The position numbers were made by a program, and so were the translations under genes. The notes beneath the pieces are model-generated. The model made no database searches. It worked only from the letters and a program-made list of their open reading frames with translations, and was not told the DNA's origin. Below are positions 9,501 to 20,606 of a DNA stretch of 64,000 nt, piece after piece. The DNA is from Deltaproteobacteria bacterium. Its GTDB lineage: Bacteria; Myxococcota; Kuafuiibacteriia; Kuafuiibacteriales; Kuafuiibacteriaceae. The number at the start of each line of letters is the position of its first letter. The stretch's first letter is position 1. The stretch is taken from positions 62,001 to 126,000 of the forward strand of contig JACKEN010000010.1 of assembly GCA_020632995.1 (NCBI GenBank), in the 5' to 3' direction.

Positions 9501-10693
9501 CTTGTAGGTCACCTGGACCTCGTCCTTGGCCAGGCGTCGGACCTCGAGCGACAGGTCGCCGTCGGCGCCCGCCTTCACCGTGCCGAAGGACAGCTTGCCG
9601 TCGGCGCTCAGCTGGGTCGACGCCTTCATCGAGAAGGTCGAACCCTGGGTCATCTCGGCCACCGCGTCGCCCGACAGCGGGAAGCGGTAGAGGGTCCCGA
9701 CCAGGGTCTTGGCCGCCGCCACCGGGTCGGGGTTGGCCTTGTCGTAGATCAGCGGCCGGACCTGCTCGAAGCTGAAGGCGCCGTTGGCCGACACCGCCCA
9801 GCCCCCCGCCGCGGGCTGGGCCCGCTTCGCGTCGAGGCGCGCCTCACCCTGGGTCTGGGCCCACAGCGCCGCCTTGCCCTCGGGGAGGGTCCGCTCGAAG
9901 GACATCCGCTCCCAGCTGCCCGACGCGGAGTCGAGGAACAGGGACTTCACCTTCGCGGTGACGTCGACCCCGTCGGTCAGCGTGAAGGTCTTGGACTGGT
10001 CGAGCTTCTGATCCTTCAGCAGATCGAAGGTCAGCTTGCGGATGTCCCGCACCAGGGCCGGCGGCTTCTTCTCGGGGGCGGGCGTGGGGCGGGGGTGGTG
10101 TCATCCCGCGCGGGCACCGCCGCCGCGGTCGGAGCGGTGACGGGGGCCGCAGGTGGCGCAGGCTGGGTTGCAGCCGGCACCTTCACCGGGATGCGGATGA
10201 TCTGCCCCGGATAGATCAGCGAGGGGTTCGCGATCTGGGGGTTCATCGCCACCAGGACCTTCGGGTCGACGCCGTGGCGCTTCGCGATGCGCCACATGTT
10301 GTCGCCCTTCACCACCTCGTACGGCTCGGTGGCGGTCGGGGCGCTCACCCGGGTCTGGGGAGCGGCCACCGGCGCCTCGGGCTCGGGCGGCGGCGCGTCG
10401 GCGGCCAGCGCGGCCCCGGTGCCCACCGAGGACAGGGCGGCCGCGCCGAGGATCGCGGCCGCCGCGGCCCTCTTCACCCGGCCGAAGGAACCGACCAGGG
10501 AGGCCATCCAGGCCCCCGAGCGCTCGGGGCGGACCGCGGGACCGGCGCTCGCCTCAGGGCGAGGGGCGTCGGGGATCCGCGCATCGGCCGGCCCCTCCGG
10601 CGCGGCGCCCTGGCTCGGCTCCGGCGCCGCCCCCTCCACCTGAGGGCGAGGCGCGAGCTGCGAGGCACCACCGGAGAAGAGCTTGATCGCCAT
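6512..10693 (-). CDS. Giant LysM repeat protein of unknown function, frame interrupted twice
   Basis: Predicted 1,394 residues after joining three frames. Residues 1-65 are a Pro/Ala-rich leader; a hydrophobic stretch with AAAAAILGAAALSSVGTGAA follows at about 76-98; a LysM domain lies at about 120-170 (YEVVKGDNMWRIAKRHGVD, IYPGQIIRIPV), which would bind peptidoglycan. The remaining 1,200 residues contain a degenerate module repeated about three times, marked by FDLSTPAGREAYTALMHL, LSLNSPAHQAAYVSLLKG and LDLSSPGAQKAYEALLRL, each preceded by a G-x-F-x-L/M-x-G strand. No enzymatic motif is seen. Breaks are a missing base in the C-run near 10074-10078 and an extra base near 6897; both are single indels, after which the reading is coherent to the TGA at 6512. 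An envelope-located role is inferred. Confidence 0.7.
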
Positions 10694-10809
10694 GCGCTTT
10701 CAGCGGGAGCCGCGCCCCGCGGCGGGGCCCCTCACTCTGATCTTCGACCGGCCCTGGATACGGTTGCGCACAATGTGTGCCTTGGTAGGCAAACCCGAAG
10801 CCGAGGACC

Positions 10810-12261
<1,452 letters not shown>

Positions 12262-12267
12262 CGTCGT

Positions 12268-13762
12268 CTAGAACGCCTCGTCCACCAGGTTGCTCGCCAT
12301 CTCGGTGTGGGCGGAGCCGTCATACCGCAGCACGACGCCCTTCTTGTCAACCTTGGTTGCGATCGCGACCGGGCGTCGCCACAGCCGCTGCAGGTTCTCC
12401 AGGGTATCCCGGGCCCAGTCGCCCTTGAGATCGACCCCCTGGTGCCGGTGGCGGAGCAGGAGCTCTCCGCGGTTCTCCCAGTTGCCGTCCACCACGTCGA
12501 TGATCGGGTTCCCGAAGTTGGTCAGCGACGTGAGGAGCTTGTCCTTGATCTGGCGGAACTCCCGGCTCTGGATCTCCCAGTTGCCGGTGCCCTTGTTCAC
12601 CCCGTAGGTGAAGAGCTTCTGCTCCTTGGCGAAGTCCTCGGTCAGGAACTCATCGATGAACGTGACGTCGTTGTAGAGCTTCCTGACCTCGAAGATCTTG
12701 GCGCGGCCCAGGCCGGTCTGCTTGTCCCAGCGCTTCCTCGCCGCGAGGTCGTCGCACTCCAGCCACTCCTTGCCGTACTGCCCCTTGTCCCAGCGCTCCT
12801 CGATGTTCCGGAACAGCTCGAGGCCCAGCTTGTACGGGTTGATGCGCCCCGGCTGCATGCCCATCGTGGACGAGTGGGTGTCGGCGTAGTCCATGAGCTC
12901 CGAGTCCTTGAGGGCTCGGGTGGTCATGATCGTGGAGTGCCAGTAGGAGGCCCAGCCCTCGTTCATGATCTTGGTCTGGGCCTGGGGCGCGAAGTAGTAG
13001 GCCTCCTCGCGCACGATGTCGACGCAGTCCTGCTCCCACGCGTCCAGGGGGGCGTGGTGGAGGATGAAGGACATCACGTCGCGGAGTGGCCGCTCGGGGA
13101 AGCGCTTCTTGCGCTTGGCCTCCTCCTCGAGCTTCTTCTTCTCGGCCTCCACGAACTCGTCCGGGTTCATGTAGCGGCGTAGGTAGCTCTTGTCGGTGGG
13201 GATGAGGCGGACCGACTTCGGGGATTCCTCCTCCGAGCGCGCCTCGGGCCGGGAGCGGTCCTCGAACAGGGCCCGCTGGTCGATCAGGTTCTCGGCCGAG
13301 AGGCAGGCGTCCAAGAAGCCCTCCACCCGATCCACCCCGAAGCGATCCATGTAGCGCCGGATCCGGGCGGCGTGGTTCGCCATCTGATCCAACATGCGCC
13401 GGTTGGTGCGGGAAGTAGTAGTTGTTCTTGAAGAAGTCAGCGTGGCCATAGACGTGGGCCATCACCAGCTTCTGCTCCAACACCGAGTTGGACTCGATGA
13501 GGAAGGCGTAGGACGGATCGGTGTTGATGACGAGCTCGTAGATCTTGCTCAGGCCATACTCGTGGCTCCGCGCGAGCTGCTCGTACTCCATCCCGAAGCG
13601 CCAGTGCGGATACCGCGTGGGGAAGCCACCGTAGGCCGCCACCATGTTCATCTGGTCCACCGAGACCAGCTCGAAGATGACCTCGAAAGGGTCGAGGCCG
13701 AACCCGTCGGCGTAGCCCCGGATCTCCCGTTGCATCTCCACCAAGTGCGGAGGGAGGGTCAT
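12268..13762 (-). CDS. SpoVR family protein, frame interrupted once
   Basis: About 498 residues after correction, the usual SpoVR length. The N-terminus from the ATG at 13762 reads MTLPPHLVEMQREIRGYADG, then FFKNNYYF, where one base is missing in the G-run near 13410-13412. The rest continues as RTNRRMLDQMANHAARIRRYM to the stop. Family-typical features include the N-terminal DPFEVIFELVSVDQMNMVAAYGGFP, YELVINTDPSYAFL, and KIMNEGWASYWHS. SpoVR is needed for spore cortex formation in Bacillus; its general bacterial role is unclear and it is often encoded with YeaH and PrkA, which are absent here. It is immediately upstream of glgA. Confidence 0.9.
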
Positions 13763-13858
13763 GCCCGGGATGCTAGCAGGTGGGGGGCCCAGGCGCACGG
13801 CCCCGCCCCCACCCTTCCGCTTGCCCCCCCTCCGCGGCCGTGGTTTGACCGGGGGACG

Positions 13859-14449
13859 ATGCGAGCCTCGCATACCCTCTCCGCCCTCCTCGCCCTGGGG
13901 GTCGCCGCCTGCACCCAGGCCGAGGGCCAGAGCCCGGCCGCCGCCCCCAAGAGCGCGGCGAGCCAGCCGGCCAGCCAGCCCGCGGCCGCCCCCGCCGGCT
14001 ACTCCTCCGCCGGCCTCTCGTCCGCTCAGCGCAACGACGTCGACGCCGACGGCGTGGTCCGCCGGGGCCTCGCCCTCTCCGCCGCCCCGACCTTCACCGT
14101 GGCCCAGGTCCACCAGCAGGCGGAGGCCCTGAACGGGAAGGTGGTGAAGGTCTCGGGCGAGGTCTCGAAGGTCTGCCAGAAGGCGGGCTGCTGGTTCATC
14201 CTGCGCGAGGGCGACAAGTCGATCCGCATCACCTCGAAGGGCTACAAGTACTTCGTGCCGAACGACGCCCCCGGCATGGACGGGGTGGTCGAGGGCGACC
14301 TCCAGGTGAAGGTGCTCGACGTGAAGACCGCGCAGCACTACGCGGAGGACGAGGCCGAGGCGACCGGCAAGCCGGCCGAGAAGGTCGAGGCCCCGATCCA
14401 CGAGATCGCGGTGGCCTCGGTGGGCCTCGAGCTCCGCAAGCCGAACTGA
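13859..14449 (+). CDS. DUF4920 lipoprotein
   Basis: About 196 residues. A signal peptide ends in a lipobox (LLALGVAACTQ), then comes an Ala/Pro/Ser-rich linker to about residue 60, and then a compact beta domain: FTVAQVHQQAEALNGKVVKV, VSKVCQKAGCWFILREGDKS, VFVPNDA-like, and GDLQVKVLDVKTAQHYAEDE. The paired Cys in CQKAGC followed by W is typical of the DUF4920/OB-fold family. The function is unknown; a periplasmic redox or metal role is inferred only from the cysteines. The ATG at 13859 is the first start before the signal peptide. It is 15 bases before sbcD on the same strand. Confidence 0.75.
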   Translation: MRASHTLSALLALGVAACTQAEGQSPAAAPKSAASQPASQPAAAPAGYSSAGLSSAQRNDVDADGVVRRGLALSAAPTFTVAQVHQQAEALNGKVVKVSGEVSKVCQKAGCWFILREGDKSIRITSKGYKYFVPNDAPGMDGVVEGDLQVKVLDVKTAQHYAEDEAEATGKPAEKVEAPIHEIAVASVGLELRKPN

Positions 14450-14464
14450 CGAACGCGTAAGCAA

Positions 14465-15724
14465 GTGCGCCTGCTTCACACCGCAGACTGGCACCTGGGT
14501 CAGACCCTCCACGGCCAGTCCCGCCTCTACGAGCACCAGCGCTTCCTGGACTGGCTGCTGGTGCAGCTGGAGGCGCAGGCGGTGGACGCCCTGGTCGTTG
14601 CCGGGGACGTCTTCGACGTGGCGAGCCCGAGCTCGGAGGCCCAGGCCCAGTACTACGGCTTCCTGGCCGAGGTGCGGCGGCGCCTCCCCCGGCTCGAGGT
14701 GGTGGTGCTCGGCGGCAACCACGACAGCCCCGCCCGCCTCGACGCCCCGGCCGAGCTCCTGTCCGCCCTCAGGATCCACGTGGTGGGCGGGCTGCCCCTC
14801 GACGCCGACGGCCGCCCGGATCCGCGCCGGGCGGTGCTCCCGCTCGTGGGGGCCTCGGGCGAGATCGAGGCGCGGATCCTGGCCGTGCCGTTCCTGCGGC
14901 GGCGCGACCTGCCCCCCGCGACCCTCGAGCCGGGCGCCGGCGACGACGCCCACCGCAGCCTCGTGGCCGGGCACCGCGCCCTCTACCAGCTGCTCCTCGA
15001 GGCGGCGAGCGAGGCCCGCGGCCCGGGCGAGGCCCTGGTCGCCACCGGGCACTGCTACATGGCGGACGGCCAGATCTCCGAGCTCTCGGAGCGCAAGATC
15101 CAGGTGGGCTACCAGCACGCCCTCCCCGCCGACATCTTCCCCGAGCCGCTCGCCTACGTCGCCCTCGGGCACCTGCACCGCGCACAGGCGGTGGGGGGCC
15201 GGCCCAACGTGCGCTACTCCGGCTCGCCGATCCCGCTGTCGCTCGCCGAGCGCGACTACCCCCACCAGGTGGTGCTGGTGGAGCTGGACGGCCCGCGCTT
15301 CGTGGCCGCCACCCCGCTCGAGATCCCGCGCACCGTCCAGGTGCTCTACGTGCCGGAGGAGCACCAGCCCCTCGACATGGTGATCCCCGCCCTCGAGGCG
15401 CTCGGGACCGAGGCCCCCGAGGGCGGGCGCGAGGTCTGGCCCTTCCTCGAGGTCCGGGTGCTCCTCGACCGCGCGCAACCCCGCCTGCGCCAGGACGTGC
15501 AGGATGCCTTGCAGGGCAAGCCGGTGCGCCTGTTGCGCATCGACGCCCGGCGGCCGGAGGGCCGCGAGGGCCCGCGGGTGGTGACCCGGACCCTGGACGC
15601 CCTCGCCCCCCTCGACGTGTTCCGCACCCGCTACCAGGCGGTGCGCGGCGGCCCCGCCCCCGAGGCCCTCGAGCGCCTCTTCATGGAGCTGGTGGAGGAC
15701 GTGACCCGGAGGGACGAGGGGTGA
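14465..15724 (+). CDS. sbcD: Exonuclease subunit SbcD (Mre11-type nuclease)
   Basis: About 419 residues. Phosphoesterase motifs are all present: I LLHTADWHLGQTL, II VVAGDVFDVASPS, III VVVLGGNHDSPARL, a later VATGHCYMADG and the H-x-H of LGHLHRAQAV. Mre11-like nucleases process double-strand ends and hairpins together with SbcC and use manganese. The GTG at 14465 is used. The stop overlaps the sbcC start (GTGA), so the two subunits are translationally coupled, as expected for the SbcCD complex. Confidence 0.96.
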   Translation: MRLLHTADWHLGQTLHGQSRLYEHQRFLDWLLVQLEAQAVDALVVAGDVFDVASPSSEAQAQYYGFLAEVRRRLPRLEVVVLGGNHDSPARLDAPAELLSALRIHVVGGLPLDADGRPDPRRAVLPLVGASGEIEARILAVPFLRRRDLPPATLEPGAGDDAHRSLVAGHRALYQLLLEAASEARGPGEALVATGHCYMADGQISELSERKIQVGYQHALPADIFPEPLAYVALGHLHRAQAVGGRPNVRYSGSPIPLSLAERDYPHQVVLVELDGPRFVAATPLEIPRTVQVLYVPEEHQPLDMVIPALEALGTEAPEGGREVWPFLEVRVLLDRAQPRLRQDVQDALQGKPVRLLRIDARRPEGREGPRVVTRTLDALAPLDVFRTRYQAVRGGPAPEALERLFMELVEDVTRRDEG

Positions 15725-18700
15725 GGATCCTGGCCATCCGGGGCGAGAACCTCGCCTCCCTCCCCAAGGTGGAGGTCCGCTTCGACACCGGCCCCCTCGC
15801 CGAGACCCGGCTGTTCGCGATCACCGGCCCCACCGGGGCGGGCAAGAGCACCCTCCTCGACGCCCTCTGCCTCGCCCTCTACGACCGCGTGCCGCGCCTG
15901 CTCCACGCCCGCGAGGCGGCGACCGAGGAGCTGGAGGTGCCGGCGAGCGACCCGCGCGCGATCGTCCGCAGGGGCGCGGCGGAGGCCCGGGCCGAGGTCG
16001 AGTTCGTGGCGCAGGATGGCTTGCGTCACCGGGCGGTGTGGGAGGTCTGGCGGGCGCGAAAGCGCGCCGACGGCCGGATCCAGAACCAGCGCGTGCGCCT
16101 GTTCGCGGGGCCCGACGGGGACGAGCGGGAGATCACCGGGAACGGCAAGATCGAGACCCTGGAGCTGATCCGGAGCCGGGTGGGCCTCTCGTTCGACGAG
16201 TTCCGGCGCGCGGTCCTGCTCGCCCAGGGCGACTTCGCCGCCTTCCTCGCCGCCAAGGCGGACGAGCGGGCCGCGCTCCTCGAGCGCATGACCGGCACCC
16301 AGCTCTACGCCGCGCTCTCCGCCCGGGCCTACGAGCGGGCCAAGGAGGAGGACGAGGCGCTCCGCCGGCTGGAGGACGAGGCGGCCAACCAGGCCCCGCT
16401 CGCCGACGCCGCCCGAGCCGAGCTCGAGGCGCGGCTCGAGGTGGGCGGGCAGCGGCGCGCGGCGCTCGAGGCCCGGCGCGCCACCCTGGAGGCCGAGGCG
16501 CGCTGGTACGCCACCGAGCGGAGCCTCGCCCAGGAGGCGGCCCGGGCCGAGGCGGAGCGCGCGGCGGCGGAGGCGGCGTGGGCCCAGGCCGAGCCGCGGC
16601 GGAAGGACCTCGCCCTCGCCCGGGAGGCGGAGCTGTTGCGCCCCGCCCACCAGGCGCTATTGGCGGCGGAGGAGGCCTGCCGGCGCACCGCCCAGCGCGA
16701 GAAGGAGGCGGCCTCGGCCCAGGCGGGGGCAGAGGCGCGGGTGAAGGAGGCCCAGGAGGCGGCCAAGGAGGCGGCGGGGGCCAAGGCGAAGCAAGCCGAC
16801 CTGCAGGCGGCGCGGGCCCCCGAGGTGGCGGAGGCCCGGCGCCTGGACGGCGCCCTCTCTGCCCAGGCGGTGACGGTGGGCGAGGCCCAGGCCGCGGCCC
16901 AGCGCTGGGGCCAGGCGGCGGGCGAGGCGGCGCGAGCCCGAGCCGCAGCCCACATGCTGGTGGAGCGCCTCGAAGAGAAGAAGGCCAACCTGCAGGCGTG
17001 GCTGGACGCCCAGGAGTCCACCCGGGTGCTCGCCGCCCAGTGGCCCCGCTGGTCGGCCGAGCTGGGGGTGCTGGCCAAGGCCCACACCGAGGCCAAGAAC
17101 GCGGAGGACGCGGCGAAGGACTGCGAGGGGGTGGTGCGCCACGCCTCCCGAAAGGAGCACGAGGCGCGGGAGCGCCTGGAGGCGGTGACCCGCGAGCTCA
17201 CGGCGGCGGCCGAGGCCCGCCGCGCCCTCGCCGAGGCGATGACCGAGGTCGGCAAGCCGTCCTTCGCCGCCCAGCTCAGCCAGGCCCTCGGCCTGGTGGT
17301 CGAGCACAGAAGCCGCCTCGAGGTGCTGAAGACGGTCGCGAAGGAGATCCGGTCGCTCCACCGCGAGAAGCAGGGCCTCGAGCGGGTGGTGGAGGAGCAG
17401 GAAGCCTTGCACCAGGCGGCCCAGGCCGAGGTGAGCGACCTGTACGCCAAGGTGGAGGCGGCCCAGGAGGCCTTCGCCCAGGCCCGCCGGGCCGCCGCGC
17501 AGGCCAACCTGCAGCGCGAGATGGCGCGGCGCCGGCACGAGCTGCTGCACGCGGGCGAGGCCTGCCCCCTGTGCGGGAGCGAGCACCACCCCATCCTGGA
17601 GCGCCCCGAGGAGACCCCGCCCGAGCTGGACGACCAGACCGAGGCCCTCGAGGCGGAGCGGGACTGGGCGGAGGCCGCCCTGCAGGGGGCGCGGGCCAAG
17701 AGCGCCGACGCCGCCCGAGCCCGGGACGCGGCCCAGGCCGACGCGGCGCGGCTGGCCCCGACCCTCGCGGTGCACACCCAGACCTGGGCCGACACCCGGG
17801 AGCGCCTGGCCCAGGCGTGGGTGGAGTCGCCGCTTCTGGCCCAGCACGGGATCCAGAAGGTGGCGCTGTTGGTGCCCGAGGCGCCGAAGCTCACCGGGAG
17901 CACGACCGAGCTCACCGCGGCGGTGGAGCGCCTGGACGAGCTCAGGGAGCACCTGCTGGGGCTGACCACACGGCAGGAGGGCTTGCAGGCGGAGCTCGAC
18001 GCGGCGATGCGGCGGGAGGAGGCGCTCCAGGGCCGGCGGGGCGCCACCCAGGCCGAGGTGGACGCGGTGGTGGGCGCCCGCACCAAGGCCGAGCAGGATC
18101 TGGCCGCGGCCCAGGCCCGGGGCGACGCTGCCCGCGCCCGGCGGGACGAGGCCCTGGCGACCCTGGAGGCGCCCCTGGCCCGGCTCCCGGACTGGCGGGC
18201 CAGGGCGCTCCGGAACCCCGCCGCGTTCGAGAAGGACCTCTCGATCCAGGTCGAGACCTACGAGGAGCGCCAGCGCGGGCTGGCGGACCTCGAGCCCCAG
18301 CGCCAGGAGGCGCAGGCCAACCTGCAGGCCACCACCGAGAAGGACCTCGCCACCGGCCAGGCGTGGGAGGAGGCCAAGGCCACGCTGGACGAGCGCCACC
18401 GCGCGCAGGCGGCCCTGCACAATCAGCGCAAGGAGCTGCTGGACGGCCGCGCGGTGGAGGACTTCGAGCGTCGCCTCAAGGACGCGATGACGGCGGCGGA
18501 GCGCCGGGCCGAGCTCGCCGCGGCGGCCGGCCAGCGGGCCCAGGAGGAGGCCTCGGTGGCCCGGACCCGGTGCGAGGCGGCCCGCCAGGCCCGCGAGGAG
18601 GCCGAGGCCGCCCTCGCGGCCGACCGGGCGGCCTTCACCGCCGCGCTCGAGCGCTCCCGCATCCCGAGCCGCGACGCCCTCGAGCGCATGCTGGGCCGGG

Positions 18701-19500
18701 GGCCCGAGTGGCTCGAGAGCCTGGCCGAGGCCCTCGCCGCGCTCGACGAGCGCCGGGCCAAGGCCCAGGCCACCCACGAGGATCGCGCCCAGCGCCTCGC
18801 CGCCCACCAGGCCACCGACGCCCCGAGCCGGGCCGAGGCCGAGGTGCAGGAAGACCTGCGGGGCACCCACGCCGACCTCGCCCCCCTCGTGGACGAGCTG
18901 GCCGACCTCAGGGGGCGCCTCACCCGCGACGACCGGGCCCGGGCCGCCCTCGCCGCCCTGCTGCCCCGGATCGAGGCCCAGCGCGCCTCCCTCGAGCTGT
19001 GGGCGGAGCTGAACCAGCTCATCGGCTCGGCCGACGGCAAGAAGCTCCGCACCTTCGCCCAGGGCCTGACCCTCGATGTGCTGGTGGAGCAGGCCAACCT
19101 GCACCTGCAGGAGCTGCGGCCCCGCTACAACCTCCGGCGGGTGGCAGGCCAGGCGATGGAGCTCGCGGTGGTGGACCACGACCTCGGGGACGAGGTCCGC
19201 TTCATCGCCACCCTCTCCGGCGGCGAGCGCTTCCTGGTCTCCCTCGCCCTCGCCTTGGGCCTGTCCACCCTCTCCTCCAAGAGCGTGCGGATCGAGAGCC
19301 TGTTCATCGACGAGGGCTTCGGGAGCCTGGACCGCGGCACCCTGGAGGTGGCGCTCGCCACCCTCGATCAGCTCCAGGCCGAGGGCCGCACCGTCGGCAT
19401 CATCTCGCACATCGCGGAGCTGTCGGAGCGCATCGGCTACCGGGTGGAGGTCCGCCCCACCGGGCCGGGGACGAGCGAGGTGAGGGTGAAGGGGGTTTGA
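15721..19500 (+). CDS. sbcC: Exonuclease subunit SbcC (Rad50-type ATPase)
   Basis: 1,259 residues. It is the ATPase and DNA-tethering subunit of SbcCD. The Walker A GPTGAGKST is at about residue 36; a long, charged coiled coil rich in Ala, Glu, Arg fills most of the protein; the zinc hook ACPLCGSEHHP is in the middle (about residue 615); a second coiled coil returns; then signature LSGGERFLVSLA (about 1163) and Walker B LFIDEGFGSLDRG (about 1193). All motifs for a working Rad50-like enzyme are intact. Extreme Ala/Arg composition makes long antisense open frames here, which are not real genes. The GTG start overlaps the sbcD stop by four bases. Confidence 0.96.
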   Translation: MRILAIRGENLASLPKVEVRFDTGPLAETRLFAITGPTGAGKSTLLDALCLALYDRVPRLLHAREAATEELEVPASDPRAIVRRGAAEARAEVEFVAQDGLRHRAVWEVWRARKRADGRIQNQRVRLFAGPDGDEREITGNGKIETLELIRSRVGLSFDEFRRAVLLAQGDFAAFLAAKADERAALLERMTGTQLYAALSARAYERAKEEDEALRRLEDEAANQAPLADAARAELEARLEVGGQRRAALEARRATLEAEARWYATERSLAQEAARAEAERAAAEAAWAQAEPRRKDLALAREAELLRPAHQALLAAEEACRRTAQREKEAASAQAGAEARVKEAQEAAKEAAGAKAKQADLQAARAPEVAEARRLDGALSAQAVTVGEAQAAAQRWGQAAGEAARARAAAHMLVERLEEKKANLQAWLDAQESTRVLAAQWPRWSAELGVLAKAHTEAKNAEDAAKDCEGVVRHASRKEHEARERLEAVTRELTAAAEARRALAEAMTEVGKPSFAAQLSQALGLVVEHRSRLEVLKTVAKEIRSLHREKQGLERVVEEQEALHQAAQAEVSDLYAKVEAAQEAFAQARRAAAQANLQREMARRRHELLHAGEACPLCGSEHHPILERPEETPPELDDQTEALEAERDWAEAALQGARAKSADAARARDAAQADAARLAPTLAVHTQTWADTRERLAQAWVESPLLAQHGIQKVALLVPEAPKLTGSTTELTAAVERLDELREHLLGLTTRQEGLQAELDAAMRREEALQGRRGATQAEVDAVVGARTKAEQDLAAAQARGDAARARRDEALATLEAPLARLPDWRARALRNPAAFEKDLSIQVETYEERQRGLADLEPQRQEAQANLQATTEKDLATGQAWEEAKATLDERHRAQAALHNQRKELLDGRAVEDFERRLKDAMTAAERRAELAAAAGQRAQEEASVARTRCEAARQAREEAEAALAADRAAFTAALERSRIPSRDALERMLGRGPEWLESLAEALAALDERRAKAQATHEDRAQRLAAHQATDAPSRAEAEVQEDLRGTHADLAPLVDELADLRGRLTRDDRARAALAALLPRIEAQRASLELWAELNQLIGSADGKKLRTFAQGLTLDVLVEQANLHLQELRPRYNLRRVAGQAMELAVVDHDLGDEVRFIATLSGGERFLVSLALALGLSTLSSKSVRIESLFIDEGFGSLDRGTLEVALATLDQLQAEGRTVGIISHIAELSERIGYRVEVRPTGPGTSEVRVKGV

Positions 19501-19520
19501 GGATGGTTCGTCCACGGCCA

Positions 19521-19627
19521 CGACCACGCTCACGATCACGATCACGACCGGATGGCGCGTGGGTGTAGGCGGGCTCGGCGATGCTCGCCTCTGGGTCTGG
19601 TCGTGGACGTGATCGTGGTCTTGGTCG
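19521..19627. repeat. Imperfect 29-bp inverted repeat after sbcC
   Basis: The segment at 19521-19549 (CACGAT/CACGAC tandem units) is matched by the reverse complement of 19599-19627 at about 24 of 29 positions, with a 49-base spacer. It lies in the about 140 bp between convergent sbcC and the SGNH gene and contains no gene. It may act as a transcription boundary or be a remnant of a tandem repeat; I cannot tell which. Confidence 0.5.
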
Positions 19628-19643
19628 AACACCTTCGCGCGGC

Positions 19644-20606
19644 TCAGGGCGCTGCGCTCGCGGGGTCCCGCGCCTCCGGGCACCGCAGGTTTGCTTGCAC
19701 CCACTTCGCCAGTTCCGCCGCCATCACCTCCGCGCCTCTGGCGCTCAGGTGCACCTGGTCGCGGTACAGGCCCTCGCCCGCCGCGACGTAGGCCGGGCGC
19801 AGGTCGGTCAGCGTCACCCCGGCCGCGGTGGCGGTGCGGGTGAAGAGGGCTTGCGCTCCGTCGGGCTCCGGCGCCCTTGCCTGCTCCTGTCGGCGGGGGT
19901 GGTAGAAGGCCGCCACCACCGCGTGGTGGGCCCGCGCGTCGGCGAGGAGCTGGCCGAAGGCGGCGAGGCTCCGGTCGCGGCGCACGGCGAAGGGGAGCGG
20001 GCCCTCGGCCTCGTCCGCCCGGGCGGCCCGGTTCTGCAGGCGCTCCTGCACCGCGCGAGCCGCGTCGATAAGCGCCAGGGCGCTGCCAGAGAGGCGGTAG
20101 GGCACCAGGTTGGGATCGTGGGTCGGGTAGTCGGCGAGGTCCTGGGCGTGGGTGACCACCACCACCCCCTGGGCCCCGAACCAGCCGAAGCGGCGCGCGA
20201 AGGCCAGCTGGTTCACCGGGCCCCAGCTCGAGGTCGCCATCGCTCCTACCGCGACCTCGCAGGGCATGACGTCCGTCAACCGAGCCTGCATCCGCGCCGC
20301 GACCGTCTCGGCCTGGTCGAGGAAGTGGTTCCCGTAGACCACGCTGTCCCCCACCACGATCACCCGCAGCTGTCCCTCGGGCGCGGGGGTCGGGAGGGGG
20401 TCCGAGCGCATGCGCTGGGGGCTCACCGAGACGCGGTTGTGGTAGCGCGTGTAGTCGCGGCTCGGGACGAGCATGTACTCGATCTCCGGGTCCAGCTCGG
20501 CGAGGACGGGGTCCCCGAAGCCGAGCCCGAACCGGAGGACGAGCTCCGCGAGCACCGCGAGGATCAGCGCGCCCAGCCCGCCGAGCGCGACGCGGCGGGC
20601 CCTCAT
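19644..20606 (-). CDS. SGNH/GDSL-type esterase, membrane-anchored
   Basis: About 320 residues. An N-terminal transmembrane anchor (LGGLGALILAVLAELVLRFGL) is followed by a large domain with the block I serine motif VIVVGDSVVYGNHF and a C-terminal block V YRDQVHLSARGAEVMA (catalytic Asp and His as D-x-x-H). The ATG at 20606 overlaps the acyltransferase stop by four bases, so it is translationally coupled. SGNH domains next to acyltransferase-3 proteins typically finish O-acetylation of surface polysaccharides or peptidoglycan; that is the inferred role, with the acetyl acceptor unknown. Confidence 0.8.
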   Translation of the reverse strand: MRARRVALGGLGALILAVLAELVLRFGLGFGDPVLAELDPEIEYMLVPSRDYTRYHNRVSVSPQRMRSDPLPTPAPEGQLRVIVVGDSVVYGNHFLDQAETVAARMQARLTDVMPCEVAVGAMATSSWGPVNQLAFARRFGWFGAQGVVVVTHAQDLADYPTHDPNLVPYRLSGSALALIDAARAVQERLQNRAARADEAEGPLPFAVRRDRSLAAFGQLLADARAHHAVVAAFYHPRRQEQARAPEPDGAQALFTRTATAAGVTLTDLRPAYVAAGEGLYRDQVHLSARGAEVMAAELAKWVQANLRCPEARDPASAAP

